From Flavobacteriia bacterium (lineage in GTDB: Bacteria; Bacteroidota; Bacteroidia; Flavobacteriales; Flavobacteriaceae), in NCBI GenBank assembly GCA_010031465.1, contig RGZR01000001.1, forward strand, positions 1 through 48,866: a DNA stretch of 48,866 nt, read 5' to 3'. Below the pieces are notes generated by a model. That model worked only from the letters and a program-made list of their open reading frames with translations, had not been told where the DNA came from and did no database searches. The position numbers were made by a program, and so were the translations under genes. Position 1 is the stretch's first letter. Each line of letters opens with the position of its first letter. Shown in pieces: positions 1 to 8,037 of this stretch.

Positions 1-733
1 AGTCGAGAGAAAGTAAATGGTGTTTATCTCTTCCTGTTACCGAAATATTTATGGATGTTGTATCGGGAACAATAAGGGGTCTCATATTAATATTGTGAGG
101 GGCTATCGGATTTAAAATCCAACATTGAGAGTCGGGTGAAACAATAGGCCCTCCACTGCTCATTGAATACCCAGTCGATCCTGTGGGTGTAGAAATGATT
201 AATCCGTCAGACCAGTAGGTAGTTAATGGTTGTCCATCCAACTCAGCCTCAATATTGAGCATGGCAGTTGTGTTTTTCCGATTGATGCTTACTTCGTTTA
301 AGGCAAAGCCAAAATCTTCTAGTGCTGATAGTGGGGCTTTTGAACTCACCTGCAATACAGAACGGGAGACATAGCTAAACTGAGAATCAAAAAAAGCATT
401 GAGCCCTTCTGAAAGGGCATCACGATGGAGTGAAGTTAAAAAACCTAACCGGCCTGTGTTGATTCCAAAAATGGGTATTTCTGTATTGCCTACTACAGTA
501 ATTGCCCGTAATAGGGTACCGTCTCCACCAATTGAGAAAAGAAAATCGACCTTTTCTCGTATGATTTCGTTCCCGTCAAAATAGGGGTACTTTTCGGCCT
601 GAGCCCCCATGTGTTTTTTTAAACGGTCTACTAAAAGCACGTCGTGTTTATGTGTGCTTAAATAGGCCAATGTTCGATTGATAAACGTCAGGGTTTCCTC
701 AGAAAAAAAGGCACTGTAAAGAGCAATTTTCAT
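1..733 (-). CDS. nadK: NAD kinase (C-terminus cut by window start)
   Basis: Phosphorylates NAD to NADP with ATP in the cytoplasm. The first 244 residues are visible and the 3' end lies outside the window; the family is usually about 290-300 residues. Reading the minus strand from the ATG at 733 gives the GGDGT motif at residues 69-73 (catalytic Asp71), NTGRLGFL at 92-99, the NE pair at 146-147 in LNEVSI, and the conserved TPTGSTGYS loop at 182-190. It is divergent from pdxJ across a 123-bp gap with a promoter-like box for each direction. The neighbourhood fits flavobacterial chromosomes. Identity is secure from the motifs; only the length is unknown. Confidence 0.96.
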   Translation of the reverse strand, partial: MKIALYSAFFSEETLTFINRTLAYLSTHKHDVLLVDRLKKHMGAQAEKYPYFDGNEIIREKVDFLFSIGGDGTLLRAITVVGNTEIPIFGINTGRLGFLTSLHRDALSEGLNAFFDSQFSYVSRSVLQVSSKAPLSALEDFGFALNEVSINRKNTTAMLNIEAELDGQPLTTYWSDGLIISTPTGSTGYSMSSGGPIVSPDSQCWILNPIAPHNINMRPLIVPDTTSINISVTGRDKHHLLSLD

Positions 734-750
734 AGTTTAACTTCTTGTTT

Positions 751-758
751 CAAAGGTA
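751..758 (-). promoter_or_regulatory. -7 box of nadK promoter
   Basis: On the minus strand the sequence is TACCTTTG, a perfect match to the Bacteroidota -7 consensus TAnnTTTG. It lies 17 bases upstream of the nadK ATG. No convincing -33 TTTG is seen at the expected 19-base distance, so this is a moderate call. Confidence 0.5.
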
Positions 759-840
759 CAAAACTCAAGATTAAGAATGCCCTGACTACAACTTTGAATA
801 AAAAAAATGATTTTGTGAGTAAATATTAAGCTGAAGCCAA

Positions 841-848
841 TACTTTTG
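841..848 (+). promoter_or_regulatory. -7 box of pdxJ promoter
   Basis: TACTTTTG matches TAnnTTTG exactly and is followed by C, as in many Bacteroidota promoters. A TTTG lies at 812-815, but its spacing of 25 is longer than the usual 19. The box ends only 8 bases before the pdxJ ATG, so the transcript would have almost no 5' leader. Confidence 0.5.
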
Positions 849-856
849 CCAGATAA

Positions 857-1573
857 ATGACCCGATTAAGTGTAAATATCAATAAAGTAGCTACTCTTCG
901 AAATGCTCGGGGAGGGACTATGCCAAATGTATTGCAAGTGGCAATCGATTTACAGCGTTTTGGGGCTCAAGGAATAACCATTCATCCTCGGCCAGACCAA
1001 CGCCATATTCGGTACAGTGATGCAAAAGAGCTCCCTTTTGTTGTAACTACAGAATTTAATATTGAAGGTAACCCAATTCCAGAATTCATGGATTTGGTAT
1101 GTGCCATTCGTCCTACCCAAGTTACTTTGGTTCCTGATGCTGAAGATGCTATCACATCCAATGCAGGCTGGGACACTCATACCCACAAAGACTTTTTGAA
1201 AAAAGTAATCCAGCGTTTGAAAGCCGAGGGAATACGCACTTCAATTTTTGTAGATCCTGACCCCACCATGGTTGAGGGAGCACTGGCAACGGGAACAGAT
1301 CGAGTAGAATTATACACTGAAACCTATGCTCATCAGTATCCGATAAATCCAGAAAAAGCCATTGAACCCTTTATTGCCACTGCAACAAAAGCAAATGAAT
1401 TGGGTATTGGTCTTAATGCTGGGCACGATTTGAGTTTAGACAATATCGCCTATTTTGCAAAGCATATTCCTAACTTGGAAGAGGTTTCTATTGGGCATGC
1501 GTTGATTTGTGAAAGTCTGTATTTAGGATTTGAAAATGTAATCCCCATGTACTTACAACGTTTACAGGTTTGA
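857..1573 (+). CDS. pdxJ: Pyridoxine 5'-phosphate synthase
   Basis: Condenses 1-deoxyxylulose 5-phosphate with 3-amino-2-oxopropyl phosphate to make pyridoxine 5'-phosphate, the last ring-forming step of DXP-dependent vitamin B6 synthesis. The 238 residues match the usual length. The start LSVNINKVATLRNARGG, the HPRPDQRHI segment, TEFNIEGNP, DAEDAITSNAGWD, the GLNAGHDLSLDN motif and IGHALI are all characteristic of PdxJ. The ATG at 857 is fixed by the conserved N-terminus. The stop codon overlaps the TTG start of the next gene by three bases (TTGA), which suggests translational coupling. Confidence 0.97.
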   Translation: MTRLSVNINKVATLRNARGGTMPNVLQVAIDLQRFGAQGITIHPRPDQRHIRYSDAKELPFVVTTEFNIEGNPIPEFMDLVCAIRPTQVTLVPDAEDAITSNAGWDTHTHKDFLKKVIQRLKAEGIRTSIFVDPDPTMVEGALATGTDRVELYTETYAHQYPINPEKAIEPFIATATKANELGIGLNAGHDLSLDNIAYFAKHIPNLEEVSIGHALICESLYLGFENVIPMYLQRLQV

Positions 1574-2349
1574 ATTTACTTCACAGCACGATTATTGGAG
1601 ATTCAGGAAGAGACCTCTTAATTCTACATGGATTTTTAGGAATGGGCGACAACTGGAAAACCCATGCCAAAGGGTGGGCCGCTATGGGTTATCGAGTGCA
1701 TTTAATTGATCAACGTAACCACGGAAGAAGCTTTTGGAGCGATAAATTTTCCTACAAAAGTATGGTCGAGGATTTGGCTCATTATTGCCAGGTAAACGAA
1801 GTAAAACGTCCCATTTTATTAGGCCATTCAATGGGGGGGAAAACGGTAATGCAGTATGCGTGTACCTATCCAGAGCGTGTTTCTACTTTCATTGTTGCTG
1901 ATATTGCTCCCAAGGCCTATACTTCACATCATCAATTAATTTTAAACGGGTTGGCCGCCTTAGATTTTTCTCAAATTAAAACTAGAAATCAGGCGAATGA
2001 GGCCTTATCTGTTTATGTGAAAGACGAAAACACACGTCAATTTTTATTAAAAAACATCTACTGGGAAACTCCCGAAAAACTTGGCCTTCGAATCAATATT
2101 AATATTCTCAAAAACGCCAGTGAAGTCATTGGGGAAGGTTTGGATGCAAATGCCCAATCAAGTGTGCCTTGTTTATTTTTAAAAGGAGGCAATTCAGAAT
2201 ACATACTCAACCAAGATCATTTGATAATTCAACATCATTTTCCCAATGCTGAAATAAAAGAAATTGCTGCGGCAGGTCACTGGCTTCATGCAGAGCAACC
2301 TACAATCTTTTTTCAGCAGGTGAATGCTTGGCTTAACAGCGGTGTGTAA
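1570..2349 (+). CDS. Alpha/beta hydrolase (YbfF-like esterase)
   Basis: A 259-residue alpha/beta-hydrolase-fold protein without a signal peptide. Visible are an oxyanion-type LHGFLGMGDNW stretch near residue 19, DQRNHGRS near 47, the nucleophile elbow GHSMGG with Ser87, and the late catalytic His in AAAGHWLHAEQP near 241. It resembles YbfF-type esterases acting on small esters; the substrate cannot be told from sequence. The start is a TTG overlapping the pdxJ stop. The next ATG, near 1628, would remove the first beta strand, so TTG is preferred. Cotranscription with pdxJ is likely. Confidence 0.85.
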   Translation: MNLLHSTIIGDSGRDLLILHGFLGMGDNWKTHAKGWAAMGYRVHLIDQRNHGRSFWSDKFSYKSMVEDLAHYCQVNEVKRPILLGHSMGGKTVMQYACTYPERVSTFIVADIAPKAYTSHHQLILNGLAALDFSQIKTRNQANEALSVYVKDENTRQFLLKNIYWETPEKLGLRININILKNASEVIGEGLDANAQSSVPCLFLKGGNSEYILNQDHLIIQHHFPNAEIKEIAAAGHWLHAEQPTIFFQQVNAWLNSGV

Positions 2350-2351
2350 TC

Positions 2352-2381
2352 TGTAACATTTTAAATAAAGTTGTGACATTT
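2352..2381. repeat. Paired 10-bp direct repeat upstream of a promoter
   Basis: TGTAACATTT at 2352-2361 and TGTGACATTT at 2372-2381 differ at one base and start 20 bp apart, close to two helical turns. They lie immediately upstream of the -33 element of the acetyltransferase promoter, where a regulator could bind. Function is inference only. Confidence 0.35.
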
Positions 2382-2391
2382 ATAAGGTTTT

Positions 2392-2422
2392 CTTGAGCAC
2401 TAAAGGAGTTGTTTTACTTTTG
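2392..2422 (+). promoter_or_regulatory. Promoter of the GNAT-aspartokinase operon
   Basis: CTTG at 2392-2395 (-33 element, 3 of 4 to TTTG), a 19-base spacer, and TACTTTTG at 2415-2422 (perfect TAnnTTTG) followed by CA. Both spacing and boxes fit the Bacteroidota primary sigma factor consensus. Transcription would start near 2428, leaving a leader of about 40 bases before the ATG at 2469. Confidence 0.7.
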
Positions 2423-2468
2423 CAGCACAATATTTAGAAGACCAGTAAAGCATTCTAAACAAGTACTC

Positions 2469-2957
2469 ATGAAAGTAATCCTCAGAAAAGCAATTGCATC
2501 GGATAGTAAAGCTCTTTTGGCCTTAATCAAAGAACTCGCTGTTTTTGAAAAGGAGCCTGAGAGTGTTCACATTACCGAAGAAGATATCCGAACATACGGA
2601 TTTGAAAGCCCTTCTAAGTTTAACTGTTTTGTAGCTGAGGTAAACGGCGTTGTGGTAGGCATGGCCTTGTACTACCCTAGGTTTTCCACTTGGAAAGGAC
2701 CTACGCTACATTTAGAAGATTTAATTGTTTCTGAAGCCTATAAAGGCAAAGGAATTGGTACTCAACTCTACACAGCATTCATTCAAGAAGCCTATTCTTT
2801 AGGTGTAGCTCGAATTGAATGGAATGTTTTGGATTGGAATGCTCCCGCAATTTCTTTTTATGAAAAAAGTGGCGCTGATGTATTACACGAATGGAGTACA
2901 GTTCAAATGCACCGTGCTGAAATGAAAGTTTTTTTAGACAAACAACAAAGAGAATGA
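2469..2957 (+). CDS. GNAT family N-acetyltransferase
   Basis: A 162-residue acetyltransferase of the GNAT superfamily, transferring acetyl from acetyl-CoA to an amine. The acetyl-CoA binding motif is visible as VSEAYKGKGIGTQLY (R/Q-x-x-G-x-G/A type), followed by the typical WNAPAISFYEKSGA segment. It resembles the diamine/thialysine acetyltransferase branch (long LEDLIV strand before the CoA loop), but the substrate is unknown. The ATG at 2469 is chosen because the protein then begins MKVILRKA, as is usual for this family; the open frame extends 60 bases upstream across the promoter. It overlaps the aspartokinase start by 4 bases (ATGA). Confidence 0.88.
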   Translation: MKVILRKAIASDSKALLALIKELAVFEKEPESVHITEEDIRTYGFESPSKFNCFVAEVNGVVVGMALYYPRFSTWKGPTLHLEDLIVSEAYKGKGIGTQLYTAFIQEAYSLGVARIEWNVLDWNAPAISFYEKSGADVLHEWSTVQMHRAEMKVFLDKQQRE

Positions 2958-4216
2958 AAGTTTATAAATTTGGAGGGGCCTCTGTAAAAGATGCTGACGG
3001 AGTGAAAAATTTACTTTCCGTTTTAACTAAAACGGGCGTAAAAAACACTTTAATTGTTGTTTCTGCAATGGGAAAAACAACCAATGCCCTTGAAAAAGTG
3101 ATAGAATCTTATTTTGCTGATAAGACAAAAATACCTCCTGAATTATTGGAAATAAAGGCCTACCATTTTGACATTATTGAAGGCCTTTTTGCTCAAAAAA
3201 GCAAAGAAGTAATTGAAAATGTTCAAGCATTATTCAATGAGCTTCAAGATTTTTTAAAATACAATAAAGCACCAAATTACAGCTTTGTTTATGACCAAGT
3301 GGTCAGTTTTGGAGAACTGATTTCAACTACCATTATCCATCACTTTATGACCACTCAGGGCATATCCAATTTTTGGCTTGATGCTCGTGAATGCGTCAAA
3401 ACTGACGATTATTATCGTGCGGCGAATTTGAATTGGGAAAACACCCAAAACCTAATTAAAAATGCTGTAGCTGGAAAAGAGGTCGTAATTACCCAAGGTT
3501 TTATTGGCAGCAACGCTAATAATTTTACTACTACATTAGGCAGAGAGGGATCCGACTATAGTGCCGCTATCTTTGCTTACGCGTTAAACGCGGATTCAGT
3601 TACCATTTGGAAAGATGTACCCGGGGTATTAAACGGCGACCCTCGCGTTTTCTCTAACACCCAACTTCTTCATCAAATTTCGTACAGAGAAGCCATAGAA
3701 TTGGCCTTTTATGGCGCCTCGGTTATTCATCCAAAAACATTACAACCCCTTCAGCGAAAAGAAATTCCGTTGTACGTACGTTCATTTGAAAAGCCAGAAA
3801 CAGCAGGAACAGCAGTGGCAAAAGGAAAACCCCTTGTACCCCATGTTCCTTGCTTTATTGTAAAAAAAGAGCAAGTTTTAATTCGGCTTTCAAGTATTGA
3901 CTTTTCCTTTATTGTAGAAGAAAATATCAGCTACATTTTTAATTTACTACATGAATATCAAATGCCCGTGGAGTTAATTCAAAATTCTGCCATCAGTTTT
4001 TCTGTTTGTGTATCTAATAAATACAAACGATTAGAGGAATTAGTTTTGGTACTTCGCTCTCGATTTAATGTTGATGTACTTGAAAATGTGGATCTATTTA
4101 CCATCCGTCATTTTGATGAAAAGGCTATAAAAAGCATACATCAAAAGGGAAAAAAAATTGTACTTGAGCAACGTACCCAAGAAACTGCTCAGTTTGTTTT
4201 ATGTGATGCCGAGTAA
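2954..4216 (+). CDS. Aspartate kinase (monofunctional)
   Basis: Phosphorylates L-aspartate as the first step towards lysine, threonine, methionine and diaminopimelate. 420 residues is normal for the monofunctional Bacteroidota form. It begins with KFGGASV (residues 5-11) and contains the FGE-type segment VSFGELIS, TLGREGSDYSAA and WKDVPGVLNGDPR, with a C-terminal ACT-type regulatory region from about residue 300. It overlaps the upstream GNAT gene by ATGA and overlaps the convergent arsC by 28 bases, so no terminator separates the two. Feedback inhibition by lysine or threonine is probable from the ACT region but cannot be assigned. Confidence 0.95.
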   Translation: MKVYKFGGASVKDADGVKNLLSVLTKTGVKNTLIVVSAMGKTTNALEKVIESYFADKTKIPPELLEIKAYHFDIIEGLFAQKSKEVIENVQALFNELQDFLKYNKAPNYSFVYDQVVSFGELISTTIIHHFMTTQGISNFWLDARECVKTDDYYRAANLNWENTQNLIKNAVAGKEVVITQGFIGSNANNFTTTLGREGSDYSAAIFAYALNADSVTIWKDVPGVLNGDPRVFSNTQLLHQISYREAIELAFYGASVIHPKTLQPLQRKEIPLYVRSFEKPETAGTAVAKGKPLVPHVPCFIVKKEQVLIRLSSIDFSFIVEENISYIFNLLHEYQMPVELIQNSAISFSVCVSNKYKRLEELVLVLRSRFNVDVLENVDLFTIRHFDEKAIKSIHQKGKKIVLEQRTQETAQFVLCDAE

Positions 4217-4635
4217 ATTTCTAGCGCTAATTTTTTTGCAAAGGCTTTAATTTCTTCTCGTGTAGCGCGAAAAGCTGCTTCAATTTCGGCTTCGGTGCCA
4301 TTGAGTTTAGATGGGTCTGAAAAATTGTGATGTATGCGTTGGGCTTTTTGAGCAGGAATCACCGGGCAATTTTCTGCTGCATGGTCACATACCGTGAGTA
4401 TATAATCAAAAGCAATTTCAAGATACTCTGCTACTAAATTAGAGGTGTGATGGCTTATGTCAATTCCCGCCTCTGCCATGGTGGAAATCGCTCTTGGGTT
4501 TACCCCATGTGTTTCAATTCCTGCACTATAAACGTTGGCTTGTCCTCCGGTATAATAGCGTAACCATCCTTCAGCAATTTGACTTCTACAGGAATTCCCA
4601 GTGCAGAGAACTAATATGTTTTTTTTGTTTTTCAT
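4189..4635 (-). CDS. arsC: Arsenate reductase, thioredoxin-coupled (ArsC, LMW-PTPase fold)
   Basis: A 148-residue low-molecular-weight phosphatase-fold protein. The P-loop CTGNSCRSQ has its nucleophile at Cys11, and two further cysteines at 83 and 90 (VCDHAAENC) match the spacing of the redox triad of thioredoxin-linked arsenate reductases. The DPS motif near residue 107 supplies the catalytic Asp. These features favour arsenate reductase over a plain tyrosine phosphatase. The open frame extends 132 bases upstream, but the ATG at 4635 gives the expected N-terminus MKNKKNILVLC. There is no arsenite pump or ArsR regulator nearby. It lies 25 bases after the dehydrogenase gene and is probably cotranscribed with it. 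Confidence 0.88.
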   Translation of the reverse strand: MKNKKNILVLCTGNSCRSQIAEGWLRYYTGGQANVYSAGIETHGVNPRAISTMAEAGIDISHHTSNLVAEYLEIAFDYILTVCDHAAENCPVIPAQKAQRIHHNFSDPSKLNGTEAEIEAAFRATREEIKAFAKKLALEIYSASHKTN

Positions 4636-4660
4636 AACGAATGAAAGAAAATTAAAATCA

Positions 4661-5608
4661 TTAAGGATACAATAATTTAACTTTTGAAACGATAGTCTCA
4701 GCCAATTTACGATGGCTTTCAAAGGTCCATCCGGCAACATGCGGGCTGAGAAGCACATTTTCAGCATGCAAAAGATAGTCTAAAGATGCGGGCCGCTCTG
4801 TTTTTGAAAAGATAGATTGAAAGGAGGATGTTTCAAATTCAAGTACATCCAATCCGGCGCCTAGAATTTTTCCTGACCTAAGCCCTTCAATCAAGTGATC
4901 AGTCACAACTGCCTTCCCTCTAGCCGTATTGAGAAACCAGAAAGGATGCTGCATTTTAGCAATAAAAGAGGCGTTTATCATCCCATGGGTATCCTGACTT
5001 TGCGGAATGTGTAAACTTAAAACATGGGCTTGTTCCTGTAGTGTTTGAAGGGAAACTTGTAGTGCGTTCTCATCACCCACATCTGCTTTTATATCGTAGC
5101 AAAGCACCTTGACCTTAAATCCTTTTAATTTCTCAGCAAAACTTTTTCCTGTGTTGCCATAACCAATAAGGCCAATGGTTTTTCCTTCCAGTTCCCAGCC
5201 TCTGTGTGCTTCACGTAACCAGTTTCCTGATTGGATACTCAAATGGGCCTGCCGTAGTTTATTCAATATACTCAAAAGCATGCCCAAGGCGTGTTCACCT
5301 ACTGCGTTTCTATTGCCCTCTGGAGCAGCAAGTAAATGAATCCCCTTGTTTTCTGCATACAGAATATCAATATTCTCCAATCCTGCGCCCACCCGAGCAA
5401 TAAATTTAAGCGATTTGGCTTTCTCAAGAAATGAACGGTTTATGGGAAATCGACTTCGAAGTACAATCCCCTCATAGGAGGCAATATTTTTTTCAATTTC
5501 CTCTCGAGGAATTTCGTAGGCAATATCGTTAACAAACCCCAAGGCAGATAACCCTTCTAATAAGCAGGGGTGATTTTCATCAATGTGAAGAATACGTTTG
5601 TATACCAT
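4661..5608 (-). CDS. D-2-hydroxyacid dehydrogenase (phosphoglycerate dehydrogenase-like)
   Basis: A 315-residue NAD-dependent D-isomer 2-hydroxyacid dehydrogenase. The nucleotide-binding loop GYGNTG is at residues 149-154, and the catalytic triad is Arg230 (NTARG), Glu257 (LDVLEFE) and His290 (SPHVAGW). It lacks the C-terminal ACT domain of long SerA enzymes, so its role as a 3-phosphoglycerate dehydrogenase for serine synthesis is plausible but not proven; glycerate or another D-hydroxyacid is possible. The start codon overlaps the mgtE stop by one base (TAATG on the minus strand), indicating an operon. Confidence 0.88.
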   Translation of the reverse strand: MVYKRILHIDENHPCLLEGLSALGFVNDIAYEIPREEIEKNIASYEGIVLRSRFPINRSFLEKAKSLKFIARVGAGLENIDILYAENKGIHLLAAPEGNRNAVGEHALGMLLSILNKLRQAHLSIQSGNWLREAHRGWELEGKTIGLIGYGNTGKSFAEKLKGFKVKVLCYDIKADVGDENALQVSLQTLQEQAHVLSLHIPQSQDTHGMINASFIAKMQHPFWFLNTARGKAVVTDHLIEGLRSGKILGAGLDVLEFETSSFQSIFSKTERPASLDYLLHAENVLLSPHVAGWTFESHRKLAETIVSKVKLLYP

Positions 5609-6966
5609 TAGAAGCCCAATGCCATTTTTGCAATGTAAAAGAATAAGAAAATACCAAAAATATCATTCGCAGTAGTAATAAAAGGGCCGGTTGCAATAGC
5701 CGGATCAATTCCTCTTTTATTTAAAATTATAGGAACAAAGGTTCCCACAAGGGCCGATACGATAATCACTAACATCATTGAACCTGCAATTGTTATACTG
5801 ACAGCAATACCTTGATTTACAAAATAACCGAAGAGTAAAATAACAAGGGCTAAGGCAAATCCGTTGATCAGGCTCAGGCCTACTTCTTTTACTAGGCGAA
5901 CTAAAAGGGATCCTTTCACCGCATTTTTTGCCAAACCTTGAACGATAATAGCCGAAGATTGTACACCCACATTCCCAGCCATAGCAGCAATAAGGGGGGT
6001 GTAAAAAAACAAGTTTCTCAATCGGGGTTCTTCCATTGCAGATTCAAAGTCTTGTAATATAAACACACTTCCTAAACCTCCTAAAAGTCCTAAAAATAAC
6101 CAAGGGAGTCTTGCTTTAACCAATTCAAAAATAGTATCATCTGCTTCCACATCATTAGAAATACCCGCTGCTAGTTGATAGTCTTTTTCAGCTTCCTCTT
6201 GAATAACATCAATTATATCATCAATGGTAATACGTCCGAGTAATTCGTTTTTGTGATTGACTACGGGAATGGCCTCTAAGTCGTATTTTGACATTATTTT
6301 TGCTACCTCTTCTTTAGGCTGATCTACGGTAACAAAATCAACTTTTGGTATATAAATGTCTTTTACCTTAGCTCTTGAATTGGCCGTAATCAAATCTTTT
6401 AAAGACAGTCTTCCTTTGAGTTTGTTTTTAGTATCAACCACATATATAGAATGAACACGAGTTACATTTTCTGCTTGTTCTCGCATGCTGTTTAGGCATT
6501 TTAATACACTTAAATCTTCCTCAACCTTTACCAATTCTTTAGCCATTAATCCTCCTGCAGTATCTTCATCATAACGCAAAAGTTCACGAATGTCTTGAAG
6601 ATGTTCATCGTCTTCAATTTGCGACATGACCTTTTCTTTACGAGACTCAGGCAGTTCAGAAATAAGGTCAGCAGCGTCATCGGTATCCAGCTCTGCAATT
6701 TCATTAGCGATCTCTTTGGCAGAAAGATTTTCTAAAATGCCTTCTCTAATGTCGGGATCAACTTCTGCAAGGGCATCAGCAGTAGTGCCACTGTCTAAAT
6801 GCTTTATTAAAAACGTGGCTTCATCAAGGGAAAGAAAATCAATAATTTCAGCGATATCGGCATAATGAATGGACTTGAGTTTGCGTTTTAATTTCGCATT
6901 TTCTCCATTTTCAATAAGAACTTTAATTTCTTCTAAAAAAGAAGAGTCAATTTGAAACCTTGCCAT
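5608..6966 (-). CDS. mgtE: Magnesium transporter MgtE
   Basis: Inner-membrane Mg2+ channel/transporter of 452 residues, the normal family length. The order is an N-terminal acidic superhelical domain (about 20-130, rich in Asp/Glu), paired CBS domains (about 135-255), a connecting helix, then five hydrophobic segments from about residue 285 to the end. In characterised MgtE the N and CBS domains sense cytoplasmic magnesium and gate the pore. The 5' end overlaps rsmA by 20 bases and the 3' end abuts the dehydrogenase. Identity is secure. Confidence 0.95.
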   Translation of the reverse strand: MARFQIDSSFLEEIKVLIENGENAKLKRKLKSIHYADIAEIIDFLSLDEATFLIKHLDSGTTADALAEVDPDIREGILENLSAKEIANEIAELDTDDAADLISELPESRKEKVMSQIEDDEHLQDIRELLRYDEDTAGGLMAKELVKVEEDLSVLKCLNSMREQAENVTRVHSIYVVDTKNKLKGRLSLKDLITANSRAKVKDIYIPKVDFVTVDQPKEEVAKIMSKYDLEAIPVVNHKNELLGRITIDDIIDVIQEEAEKDYQLAAGISNDVEADDTIFELVKARLPWLFLGLLGGLGSVFILQDFESAMEEPRLRNLFFYTPLIAAMAGNVGVQSSAIIVQGLAKNAVKGSLLVRLVKEVGLSLINGFALALVILLFGYFVNQGIAVSITIAGSMMLVIIVSALVGTFVPIILNKRGIDPAIATGPFITTANDIFGIFLFFYIAKMALGF

Positions 6967-7732
6967 TGCTTATCCTTTTTGTCAGTTCTGTGAACTCCGT
7001 ACCTGAAAGTGTTTCGGGGCGCCTGTCAAAGATAGCATCTTCTCTTAAAACTTCTGGAATATTCAGTGTTTTTAAACTGTTTCTCAGGGTTTTTCTACGT
7101 TGTTGAAAGCTTAATTTTACTATTTGGACCAATAATTTTTTATCACAATCCAAGCTAAAGTCTTTTTTAATTCTCATCTCCAACACGGCAGAATCTACTT
7201 TTGGTGGAGGTGAAAACACATTAGGAGGAACCGTAAATAAATAAGTAGGAGTGTAATACAACTGGCATAAAACGGAAATAATCCCATATTTTTTTGAACC
7301 TGGAGGTTCACAGATTCGTTCAGCCACTTCTTTTTGAAACATCCCTGCAAAAAAAGGGATTTGCTCTTTGTAGTCGATCACCTTAAACACAATTTGAGAG
7401 GAAATGTTATAGGGAAAATTTCCAATTATTGCAAAGGGTTTTGACCCCATAAGTACCTTTAAATCAAGGGTTAAAAAATCAGCTTGCATCAGGGATGCCT
7501 CTTTTGAAGAAAAGCGATTTTTCAAAAACACAATAGACTCTGAATCAATTTCTACAAGGTGAATGTCTCGGTTTTTGCCTACTAAAAATTGAGTCAATAC
7601 CCCCATTCCAGGACCAATTTCTAAAACAGTGGTGCAGGATTGATGATCCAATAGACCGGCTATTTTTTCGGCAACAGAAAGATCCTTTAAAAAGTGCTGT
7701 CCCAACTTTTTTTTGGGTCGTACAGGCTTCAT
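6947..7732 (-). CDS. rsmA: 16S rRNA dimethyladenosine transferase (RsmA/KsgA)
   Basis: Dimethylates two adjacent adenines in the 3' terminal hairpin of 16S rRNA during 30S maturation, using S-adenosylmethionine. The 261 residues show KKKLGQHFL at the N-terminus, the SAM loop EIGPGMG at residues 38-44, and the catalytic NFPY at 105-108 (NLPY in E. coli). The C-terminal domain contains FQQRRKTLRNSL. It overlaps the downstream mgtE by 20 bases and the upstream DUF4286 gene by 4. Close linkage of rsmA with mgtE and serS fits Bacteroidota genomes. Confidence 0.96.
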   Translation of the reverse strand: MKPVRPKKKLGQHFLKDLSVAEKIAGLLDHQSCTTVLEIGPGMGVLTQFLVGKNRDIHLVEIDSESIVFLKNRFSSKEASLMQADFLTLDLKVLMGSKPFAIIGNFPYNISSQIVFKVIDYKEQIPFFAGMFQKEVAERICEPPGSKKYGIISVLCQLYYTPTYLFTVPPNVFSPPPKVDSAVLEMRIKKDFSLDCDKKLLVQIVKLSFQQRRKTLRNSLKTLNIPEVLREDAIFDRRPETLSGTEFTELTKRISNGKVSN

Positions 7733-8037
7733 ACGTGTTGGCTTATCAATTCCAATTCCGTTTCAAAAGAAAGTACTTTGTCTAGGAATTCTTCCCTTAC
7801 CCAATTTTGATAGAAGGCGGGATATAATTTTTTAAAGTCGTTTAGATCTCCAACAGAATTAGCTTTATGTTGAATAGCATAGGTGGGATCCGACTCGTTT
7901 TGACGTAATTTCAGCACATCGATTCCCGTAAAGTTTCCCAACGCAACGGCCTTGGGAATATACTTTTCTAGCATCCACTCCATCCACATCGTTTCTGTTG
8001 AAGCATCTACTTGTGAAGTGATATTTATGATTACCAT
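7729..8037 (-). CDS. DUF4286 family protein
   Basis: A 102-residue protein matching the small conserved Bacteroidota family DUF4286: an N-terminal NITSQVD strand, a WMEWM helix typical of a ferredoxin-like alpha/beta fold, and a YPAFYQNWVREEFLDKVLSFE C-terminal helix region. It has no signal peptide or known catalytic motif. It overlaps rsmA by 4 bases and serS by one, so it is translated within this RNA-maturation operon. The function is unknown. Confidence 0.8.
   Translation of the reverse strand: MVIINITSQVDASTETMWMEWMLEKYIPKAVALGNFTGIDVLKLRQNESDPTYAIQHKANSVGDLNDFKKLYPAFYQNWVREEFLDKVLSFETELELISQHV

Noticed and set aside
399-584. Small plus-strand ORF inside the nadK region
   Set aside because: It is antisense to nadK, which has strong motifs in the opposite frame.
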